Below are positions 10,491 through 16,576 of a stretch of 16,576 bases of DNA, piece by piece. The translations under genes and the position numbers were made by a program. Position 1 is the first letter of the stretch. Every line of letters begins with the position of its first letter. Below the pieces are notes generated by a model, which saw only the letters and a program-made list of their open reading frames with translations, was not told the origin of the DNA and made no database searches. Source of the stretch: Blumeriella jaapii (Eukaryota > Ascomycota > Leotiomycetes > Helotiales > Drepanopezizaceae); NCBI GenBank assembly GCA_009599575.1, contig VWND01000094.1, positions 1 through 16,576 on the forward strand. Reading direction: 5' to 3'.

Positions 10491-11092
10491 TATATTTATA
10501 TTTAGATTTAAGTTTCTATTTCTATTCATATTTCTATTTATATTTATATTTATATTTATATTATATTTATATTTATTATTTCTATTTCTATTTATATTTC
10601 TATTTCTATTTATATTTCTATTTATATTTCTATTTATATTTCTATTTATATTTCTATTTATATTTCTATTTATATTTTTCTATTTATTTCTATTATTTAT
10701 ATTTCTATTTATATTTCTATTTCTATTTCTATTTATATTTTTTATATTTATATTTCTATTTATATTTCTATTTATATTTATATTTATATTTATATTTCTA
10801 TTTCTATTTAATTATTTTTATATCGAATGTTTTAATAAGTTTTCAGACAGATAAAATATTAATAATTTAATTTGTAAAGAAAATAGAAATTTAATCTAAT
10901 ATTTCTATTTCTATTTCTATTTCTATTTCTTTCTATTTATTTCTATTTCTATTTCTATTTCTATTTCTATTTCTATTTCTATTTCTATTTCTATTTCTAT
11001 TTATATTTATTATTTATATTTTATTTAAATTATATTTTATTTTCTATTTCTATTTCTATTTCTATTTTCTATTTCTATTTCTATTTCTTTAA
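10490..11092. repeat. Hexamer array TTTCTA/TTTATA
   Basis: Two blocks of alternating TTTCTA and TTTATA hexamers, about 10490-10810 and 10895-11092, are separated by a 90-bp non-repeat block that also follows the second array. The second block is almost pure TTTCTA, the first mixes both hexamers. Confidence 0.9.
10811..10900. repeat. 90-bp direct repeat, copy 1
   Basis: This block contains TTATATCGAATG and CAGACAGATAAAATATTAAT and closely matches 11091-11180. It sits between the two hexamer arrays, so array plus block form a tandem duplication of about 280 bp. Confidence 0.85.
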
Positions 11093-11180
11093 TTCTTTTA
11101 TATCAAATGTTTTAATAAATTTCAGACAGATAAAATATTAATAATTTAATTTGTAAAAAAATAAAAATTTAATCTAAGAT
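11091..11180. repeat. 90-bp direct repeat, copy 2
   Basis: Near-identical to 10811-10900 apart from a few substitutions and one-base indels. It lies just beyond the apparent 3' end of the helicase pseudogene (minus strand), so the original copy was probably the gene's 3' flank. Confidence 0.85.
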
Positions 11181-11191
11181 ATTTTCATCTG

Positions 11192-11708
11192 TTAAGTTAA
11201 TAAATATATATTTAAACCTAAAATAGATTCAGTATCTAATTCCGTAATATAAACCTTTTTAGTAAAACTTTTTATAAAACTATTTATATTCGAAATAGAT
11301 TTATTATCAAATAGATTTTGATAATAATCGGAATTTTTTGGTTTTTAGGCCATAATTCATTTCGTTTAAATAATAAACTTATTATTTGATAAACAAAATT
11401 TATTAATACACATTTATTTTCAAATTCGAAAGATTAACGTAATCGATAACAAATAACAGTAGGTATAAACAAATAAAACAACAACTATTTTCGTATAAAT
11501 AAAAACTATTTCGAATAAATTCTTCTTTTATATTTTGTGAAAATAAATCAAGATTCGCAAATTCAATACAATCGCGATACAATAATTACTAGTATTTTGC
11601 GTATAAATAAAATAACAATACGTGCAAAAATTATTATTTTCAAAAACTTTGCGATAAAACCCAAATTAAATCATTTTTTGCGTTTTTTCGACTTCTTTTG
11701 TAATTGTA
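11192..11708 (-). other. C-terminal region of the helicase pseudogene
   Basis: After the stop near 11709, coding remnants continue in other frames: a NNFCTYCYF segment with SNYC downstream (Cys at 11624-11626, 11615-11617, 11579-11581), which may be a decayed second zinc knuckle, and then SFTKKVYITELDTESIL, ending NIYLLT and a TAA at 11192-11194. No function can be assigned to this part. Confidence 0.45.
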
Positions 11709-11753
11709 TTAATAATTTTGCGCTTGTTTTTCGTAAATATTATTACGATTTAT

Positions 11754-11837
11754 ACAAAGATCGCAATTTGCACTAGTTTTAAAACACTGATCTAAAATAG
11801 TATTATTTAAATATAAAAAAATTAATCGTTTACGACA
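11754..11837 (-). other. RecQ C-terminal zinc-binding module (within pseudogene)
   Basis: Four cysteines are intact: EVVCRKRL (11835-11837), DQCF (11784-11786) and NCDLC (11763-11765, 11754-11756), spaced C-x16-C-x6-C-x2-C. The first spacing equals that of bacterial RecQ. The module identifies the gene as RecQ-family rather than a generic DEAD-box helicase. Confidence 0.85.
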
Positions 11838-11945
11838 GACTACTTCGCGTAAATAACTTTTAATTAATCTTTTATTTAACGAATCGTTTTCGATTTCTTT
11901 TTCAAAACCTGAATTATAAAAAAACATCGATATAGCTTCGTTTTT

Positions 11946-12964
11946 ATCGCGGCCGGCCCGACTAGAACCTTGTAAAAAACCGTTAAATTCGAAAGCTAAT
12001 TTATAATAAATAGTAGCACGTATATTAAAATAATCAAAGCCTTTTTGCAAACCGCTAGTACAAACTAAAATATTATAAAAAGTTGTATAATCGGTAGTAA
12101 AACTTTTTAAAACCGATTCCTTTTTTTTTTTTTTTTTAATAATTCAGACGTATATTTCGCGCAATCTAAAAATTCAGATAATTTATCGACACAAGCGCAA
12201 TTGTAGGACAAAATATTATTATTTTATTTAAATATGATTTAAAATTCGATTTTAATCAAAAAATAATATTTTTCGATTTTTTAAATTTATTTTGCATACT
12301 TTTAGATTTAAAACTTAAAGCTCGATATAATATATTATTACGTAAACAATCGGCCCGTATTTTAGCAAAAGTTTGTAAATTTAATTCATTAATCAATTGA
12401 TTTTTTGATTTACGGATAATATACCAGTAAAAAAATACTGTTTGAACTTTCAAATTTAAATTTTTTTAAATTGATATATTATAAAACGATAATTAGCCGC
12501 AGTTATTAGCAAATGACACTCGTTTAATATAATTCTATCAATTTTTTCCTTTATCAATTTTATTTATTAATAAATTAATAAATATATCGTTTTTTCAAAG
12601 TTTCAATAAAAATAAAAGTTATAGTTTTTAAATTCAAGATTATCTTCGTAATTACTAACAGGAAATTCCAAATTCATTTGCACGTTTAAATAAATCGCTT
12701 TTTAAACCAATTAACGGTACGATAATAATAGTAATTTTGGCGTTAGATAAAGCAGCGCATAATAAATAAATCAATGATTTACCACTACTAGTAGGTAATA
12801 TTCCTAATATATAAGGCACTTTTAATAAAATACTTTTTAATAAAGTTTTTTTGTTCAGAAATAATAAAATCGATTTCAGAATTATTTAAAAATTCGCGTA
12901 ATAATAATAATAACGTATTATCTCCGATAGGCATAATAAATAAATAATTCAAATTTGTAAGCTT
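11946..12964 (-). other. RecQ-type helicase core motifs (within pseudogene)
   Basis: Motif I GILPTSSGKSLIYLL (Lys codon 12778-12780) is followed by the Ia-like TIIIVPLIGLKSDLF, which ends at a TAG (12655-12657). Motif II reads RIILNECHLL, with AAC (Asn) at 12522-12524 where the magnesium-binding Asp of DEAH-type motif II is expected. Motif III is FFTGILSV (12434-12411), then, after a frame change, TFAKIRADCLRNNI. Motif IV IIIFCPTIA lies at 12222-12196. Motif V reads ILVCTSGLQKGFDY (12071-12030) and motif VI QGSSRAGRDKNEA (12-base GC-rich stretch at 11949-11960). A run of 17 T at 12121-12137 lies between motifs IV and V. Confidence 0.9.
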
Positions 12965-13033
12965 AATTTTTTTTATTAATTGAATTATATTCGAAAAACG
13001 CTTGTCTATTATGTTTTTTTAGCTTTTGAATTA

Positions 13034-13291
13034 TTATTTAATAAAAGCTTTTGATAACGTAATGCAAAAGTCAAAGATTTCAGTTTTGTTTTTATTAATT
13101 CTAACTTTATTAATAATATCGAGATTATTTAAAAATGAATTATTAATAATTTCTTTATTATTTAAGCCGAAAAAATCAAAATAACGAAGGCAAAATTGTA
13201 AATACTTTGATTGCAAATCGCCTCGCGTATTTTCGAAAGTATTCGAATTACGGCCATAATTTAATTCTTCAGTTATTAACGAATAATTCAT
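13034..13291 (-). other. Linker fragment before helicase core (within pseudogene)
   Basis: 85 open codons: MNYSLITEELNYGR, SNTFENTRGDLQSKYLQ, FCLRYFDFFGL and downstream Asn/Ile/Lys-rich sequence. In intact TLH proteins a block of the type QAxHSxxTExxxYG precedes the helicase domain. Here NYS fits that block with Tyr in place of His. The ATG at 13291 is internal to the ancestral frame, not a real start. Confidence 0.6.
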
Positions 13292-13538
13292 TTGATTCGC
13301 TTAAAGCTTATTATTCGTAAAACTATTATTAAATTAATTAATATAATAAATTGATATCAAGATTTTTTCTTTCATAAAATATTTAATAATAGCTACAATA
13401 ATTTGACGATATTTTTTAAATAGTTAAAGGTTGACCAATTTTTTTACTAAACAAAATGATTTTAAATAATTAGAAATATCGGCCGATTTTAAAAATCTTT
13501 TGTTTGTATAAAAAAAATAAGCACTAACTGTTTTTATA

Positions 13539-13985
13539 TTAATTATTATTCGCCGAAATACTAATATTTAATATTCTAATAAATGTTTCTACTAAAACCA
13601 TATAATATAATACTAAAGTACTAACTTTTAAAGGAATATATCTTATATTCGAAGCTAGCTTTTCACTAGAATATTGCGATTTAAATTTACTAATATTCAT
13701 AATAAATAAACCACTTCCAATATCAAAAAATAATTCTCTTTTATATTTTTACGCGAATTACAACTTCTAAGTGAAGTAAGTTCGGTTCCTCGAATGGGTA
13801 AACCACAATCTAAATAAAAATCAATCAAAAATAACTTTTTTAAATTGAAATTTAATTTTAAATAAGCTTTAATTGCTTAGGGTTTAATTTGTAATTTTTG
13901 ATTCGAAAAATTATAAAAACGAGCTCGTAATTCTGACGATTTAATAACTTTATTAAATAACCATTTATCGTTTGCTTTTTTATTA
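13539..13985 (-). other. RGTEL / RYIPL block (within pseudogene)
   Basis: One frame gives SSELRARFYNFSNQK, a TAA in CCCTAA (13877-13879), then LDCGLPIRGTELTSLRS (RGTE at 13781-13792). After a frame change at about 13724 it continues DIGSGLFIMNISKF and NIRYIPLKVSTLVLYYMVL, to a stop at 13539-13541. A block with R-G-T-E and then R-x-(I/L)-P followed by a hydrophobic helix is characteristic of fungal TLH proteins upstream of the helicase core. It superficially resembles the box I arginine region of tyrosine recombinases; that link is speculative. Confidence 0.6.
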
Positions 13986-14089
13986 AAGGATGTAAATCTT
14001 TAAAAAATAAAAAAAGCGTCGTATTATTACGATCTTCGTATTTTGCAAAATCATCTAACGTAATATAACTATATTCGCTTTCTGAAATA

Positions 14090-14470
14090 TTAAAAATAAA
14101 ATCGTTTTTTTTTTAATATTTGCTCGGTTTTTAAAATTAATTCTTTAAATACAAATCGCAAATTGTCAATACTTAAAACAACGTTTTTATAACTAACTGT
14201 ATTTTCAGTCAAACTATAAATTGTAACATTGCTATTGCTTGAAAGATTTTTATTTACAATAAAACAAAACGATCGGTGTAATAGCAATTCGCTTAATGCA
14301 GTATTCGAATTATTTTTAAAAAAATTATTTATTAATTTAGTTAAAATATCATTTAAATTACTTTGAGAATTACAAACAAAAATATTTATAGCTTTATTTA
14401 AAAATATTAATTGCGAGCAATATATAAATTTAAAATAATAGCCAGATAAATCTAAAGTATCTCGTAAAAG
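14090..14470 (-). other. Middle region fragment C (within pseudogene)
   Basis: One of the longest uninterrupted pieces, about 126 codons: LLRDTLDLSGYYFKFIYCSQ, then NTALSELLLHRSFCF and VLSIDNLRFVFKELI, ending in LKKKRFYF and a TAA. The frame is lost at an A-run coding for the Lys cluster; the ancestral reading resumes one base over at 14091 (NISESEYSYITLDDF). Function unknown. Confidence 0.65.
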
Positions 14471-14810
14471 TAAAATTAAATCTTAAACTTTTAATTGCAA
14501 AATAAGCGTTAATAAGACTTTCGAATATATTTAAATCTTGTTTTTGAATTAAAATTTCAAAAATAATATTACTTAATAATTTTTGAAATTCGATTAACAA
14601 AGGATTACGATCAGTTTCAGATTTTTTATATTTTTTTAAAAATAAAATATAAGAATTTTGCTCTGTATCTACGTTTGATAATCTTCCAAAAAACCAAGAA
14701 TTATTCGAAGTATTGCTATTATTACTAATAATATTACTTGAATTGCTATCATCCGATAATATAAATTTATTGCTTATATAAATTATCGAATTCAATTTCA
14801 GAATTATCAT
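14470..14810 (-). other. Middle region fragment B (within pseudogene)
   Basis: Open fragment with an Asn/Ser-rich stretch (SSNIISNNSNTSNN) followed by SWFFGRLSNVDTEQN and FEILIQKQDLNIFESL. The Asn/Ser-rich part looks like a linker. It continues in another frame at 14470. The frame remains open to 14430, but the last residues are already out of the ancestral frame. Confidence 0.6.
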
Positions 14811-14990
14811 TCGATAAATCGTCGATTAAAATTCGATTATTATAAGCTTTATTTATATTTCGATTAATAGTTTTTGTGAAATTTTTCGATAAAACTTCAA
14901 TTTTTGGATCGTTTATATAATCAATCGCTTGTAATAATAAATCGTCAATTTTTTTCTTCTAGTTTTGTATCGATTTTAAAAATCGGTTTA

Positions 14991-15385
14991 CTAGTTTTTA
15001 TATAATTTTAAATTATAACTACGAAAAAAAAAAGTAATAAAATTATTAAAAAAAGCAAAATAATCGACGCGAGATTTCGATATAAGTAATATTTTAAATT
15101 CTTTATTACCTATTTTATTAGGCTCAAAACTATTTAAAATATTTAAATAACTTTTATTTATCCAAGTAATTTTATCTAAACTTAAATAAAGAATTTCTTA
15201 AATATTATCGATTATAAATTTAATCAATTCGTCGTCTTTATCTTGATTATATAATTCATATAAATCGTATAATTCTTGCGGCTTATAATTTTGAATAAAT
15301 TCAGCATATCGAGTTTTTGCTTGAAAATTGGTTAAATTATCGCTAAGATTTATTTTAAACGAATTTAAATTTTCGTAAAATAAAA
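14991..15385 (-). other. Middle region fragment A (within pseudogene)
   Basis: A single frame is open apart from one TAA at 15198-15200. It reads FYENLNSFKINLS, NFQAKTRYAEFIQ, then DKITWINKSYLNIL and ends at a TAG (14991-14993). The balanced amino-acid composition contrasts with random AT-rich translation and shows real coding ancestry. Segments with a conserved W at this position are usual in long fungal TLH proteins. No enzymatic motif is recognised. Confidence 0.65.
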
Positions 15386-15604
15386 ATTTTTTTCAAATTT
15401 AATTCTTCGATTAATAAATTTTAAGCTATTAACAAATCAGATGGTAAATCTTCTGAAATCTTATTAAAATAAATATTATCTTCGATTTCGTTTACTGAAT
15501 TATCAATTTGTTTTAACTTCGAAATACCATCTATTTCTTTCAAATGATTAAGTAGTTACAATTAAATAATATTTACTAATATCATTTGCAACAATAATTT
15601 CGAT

Positions 15605-15934
15605 TTCATTTGTATAATTTTTTTTTTAATATGTTTTTTAATATTTTATACGATTTGCTAAAATTAAAAAACAAAAATCGCATTTAAAATTGTTTTGCGA
15701 TATTTCGAGTTCTGGAAAAGTTTTTAAATCGAATTCTAAATAAAAAAGTCGTATTAATTCTAAACTGTTTTTCAAAGATTCGATTTTTAACGATTGATAA
15801 ATAATTAAGCCTTGTTTAATTAATTATTTATTTCGATCGTTTTTTGAAATTGAATGGAAATGGTTTTTACGTATATATTATTCAAATCCAGTAATAAATG
15901 AATTACAAAACAAACAAAGCAATAATTCAAAATC
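15605..15934 (-). other. N-terminal pair of C2H2-like zinc fingers (within pseudogene)
   Basis: One frame carries both fingers. Finger 1 reads LLCLFCNSFITGFE, then a TAA (15878-15880), then YIRKNHFHS; the Cys codons are at 15914-15916 and 15905-15907, and a TAT codon sits where the first His is expected. Finger 2 reads FKCDFC (Cys at 15680-15682 and 15671-15673), followed by two TAA codons and by Tyr at the likely His positions (KTY, KNY). Paired fingers of this kind are found at the N-terminus of long fungal TLH-like proteins and resemble the OrsD (formerly DUF3505) type. The family name is from memory and should be confirmed. Confidence 0.7.
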
Positions 15935-16079
15935 TATATAATAAAATAAAAATTTAAAAATCAGGTAAATCTTGAAACGCTTGTTTAGGATTTAAATCGT
16001 TAGTAGTACGAAAGTTACTAAAATAATGAATATTAGCGCTGTTTATCAAAGGGATGAAAGATACTTGAATGTTTGACAT

Positions 16080-16145
16080 ATCGAATTTTTTTAAAAAAAA
16101 TCGTATAATCGAAGAAATTCGAAGAAAATAAAAATAAGTTTTTTT
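16080..16145 (-). promoter_or_regulatory. Immediate 5' flank of the helicase pseudogene
   Basis: The 66 bases before the ATG read, on the minus strand, TTTATTTTCTTCGAATTTC followed by TCGATTATACGA and a T-run. This is pyrimidine-rich, as is common in fungal 5' flanks. No clear TATA box or initiator can be assigned. Confidence 0.25.
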
Positions 16146-16340
16146 TTAGGGGTTTTTTTGAAGTTTTTGAAGTTTTTGAAGTTTTTGAAGTTTTGGGAGA
16201 GTTTTTGGGAGTTTTGGAAGTTTTGGTAGTTTTGGTAGTTTTGGGGGGTTTTGGAGGTTGGAGTTTTTTGGTGGTTTTGGGGGTTTTGGGGGGGGGTTTT
16301 GGGAGTTTTGATAATTTGGGTGGTGTGTGTGGTTTTGAAA
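16146..16340 (+). repeat. G/T-rich minisatellite with G-quadruplex potential
   Basis: It starts with four units of TTTTTGAAG (about 16155-16192) and passes through GGAAGTTTT, GGTAGTTTT and GGGAGTTTT units into blocks of TTTTGGGGG. Runs of G lie at 16243-16248 (6), 16279-16283 (5), 16288-16296 (9), 16301-16303 and 16318-16320. Positions 16279-16303 alone could supply four G-tracts if the nine-G run is split. The minus-strand open frame across it (PKLPKL repeats) is a translation of the minisatellite, not a gene. Confidence 0.85.
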
Positions 16341-16367
16341 AATTTTCAAAACTTTAATTAAAGTTTT
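16333..16367. repeat. Overlapping hairpin and 20-bp palindrome
   Basis: TTTTGAAA (16333-16340) pairs with TTTCAAAA (16344-16351) across a 3-nt loop. Overlapping it, AAAACTTTAATTAAAGTTTT at 16348-16367 is a perfect 20-bp palindrome. Confidence 0.8.
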
Positions 16368-16391
16368 CGCGTAGCCTATAGCAACGATAAT

Positions 16392-16489
16392 TTTAATTAA
16401 ATAAATTATTCGAAAACTTTAATTAAATAAATTATTCGAAAACTTTAATTAATTAAATTATTCGAAAACTTTAATTAATTAAATTAAAT
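16392..16489. repeat. 26-bp tandem repeat TTAATTAA..TTCGAAAAC
   Basis: The word CGAAAAC begins at 16411, 16437 and 16463, exactly 26 bp apart, within units of TTTAATTAAATAAATTATT plus CGAAAAC. A fourth partial unit follows. The half-palindrome AAAACTTTAATTAA of 16348-16361 is shared with the units. Confidence 0.9.
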
Positions 16490-16576
16490 TACAAAAAAGA
16501 CACTTTACAGCAAAGGGCAGATTGATACACCGACTCATACTTATTCACCATATATATCAAAACCCCGTGGGACAAT
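16490..16576. other. Composition boundary at right edge
   Basis: From about 16500 the sequence has ordinary complexity and much higher G+C (for example CAGCAAAGGGCAG and CCCCGTGGGAC). It contains no recognisable gene in 80 bases. It may be the start of a non-mutated region or of another element. Confidence 0.5.

Larger units (their letters stand above)
11192..16079 (-). pseudogene. Telomere-linked RecQ-type helicase (TLH) pseudogene
   Basis: The intact family consists of fungal subtelomeric ATP-dependent DNA helicases of the RecQ group, thought to act in chromosome-end maintenance. Read 5' to 3' on the minus strand, the fragments give in order: ATG at 16079 (MSNIQVSFIPL); two C2H2-like fingers (15934-15605); a W-containing middle part (about 15385-14090); an RGTEL block (13804-13745) and RYIPL block (near 13650); a YGR block (13291-13034); helicase motif I PTSSGKS (12795-12775), motif II NECH (12524-12513), motif III FTGIL, motif IV IIIFCPTIA, motif V and motif VI QGSSRAGRD (11972-11946); the RecQ zinc module; and a C-terminal CxxC region ending with a stop at 11194-11192. 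The span would encode about 1600 residues. The copy has at least a dozen frame changes and in-frame TAA/TAG codons, including 15878-15880, 15824-15826, 15638-15640, 15198-15200, 13877-13879 and 12655-12657. The 3' boundary is approximate. Confidence 0.93.

Noticed and set aside
11537..11776. Plus-strand open frame of 79 codons
   Set aside because: It lies antisense to the zinc-module end of the helicase pseudogene, where the minus strand has clear family motifs.
13877..13885. TTAGGGTTT as an interstitial telomere sequence
   Set aside because: On the minus strand it is part of the helicase reading (Lys-Pro-stop) and consists of barely one and a half repeat units.
15935..15965. An intron between the N-terminal segment and the first finger, with TATATAG as 3' splice site
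   Set aside because: No GT donor is visible, and a single-base shift in the T/A-run joins the two segments without loss, so an indel is the simpler explanation.
11192..16079. An alternative genetic code in which TAA/TAG encode Gln, making the helicase functional
   Set aside because: Reading through stops does not help: the conserved motifs fall in all three minus frames, requiring at least a dozen frame changes.
16146..16349. Minus-strand open frame with PKLPKL and KLQKLQ repeats
   Set aside because: It is the translation of the G/T minisatellite; the period of the peptide equals the 9-bp DNA unit.
1..16576. Mitochondrial or Plasmodium-type AT-rich origin
   Set aside because: No mitochondrial genes are present, and the only gene relic matches the finger plus RecQ arrangement of fungal telomere-linked helicases.

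Overview
The window looks like a subtelomere from an ascomycete-type filamentous fungus. It is extremely A+T-rich and has been worn down by C-to-T type mutation that resembles repeat-induced point mutation (RIP). Two things support this. The left edge starts with degenerate telomere-like repeats, including two intact CCCTAA units in the orientation expected at a left chromosome end. The only gene is a broken minus-strand copy of a fungal telomere-linked RecQ-type helicase (TLH). The fungal assignment is inferred from the helicase family and is not proven by the sequence alone.

Layout from left to right. Positions 1-230 hold a 12-bp telomere-like array. From about 231 to 8340 the sequence is non-coding and strongly T-rich on the + strand. 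It is built from decayed tandem repeats: an ACGCT-phased unit of about 60 bp, plus arrays of 14, 10, 13, 11 and 16 bp, a 99-nt pure pyrimidine tract, and T-runs of up to about 36. Around 8680 the homopolymer strand switches from T to A. A small island of higher G+C at 8819-8978 contains a tRNA-like fold on the minus strand. From 8980 to 10490 there is a diverged repeat of very roughly 260 bp period. From 10490 to 11180 there is a TTTCTA/TTTATA hexamer array that includes two copies of a unique 90-bp block.

The TLH pseudogene runs on the minus strand from an ATG at 16079 to about 11192, so its 3' end faces the telomere. Read in fragments, it shows a short N-terminus, two C2H2-like zinc fingers, a long middle region with a conserved W segment, an RGTEL/RYIPL block typical of these long fungal helicases, helicase motifs I to VI, the RecQ C-x16-C zinc module and a C-terminal CxxC segment. 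It is interrupted by at least a dozen frame changes and several TAA/TAG stops. Motif II reads NECH instead of DECH. It cannot make a full protein.

Upstream of the gene, 16146-16340 is a G/T-rich minisatellite with quadruplex potential. It is followed by a 20-bp palindrome and a 26-bp tandem repeat. The last ~80 bases have clearly more normal composition, suggesting the edge of the mutated, repeat-rich domain. No intact protein-coding gene, CRISPR array or rRNA was found.
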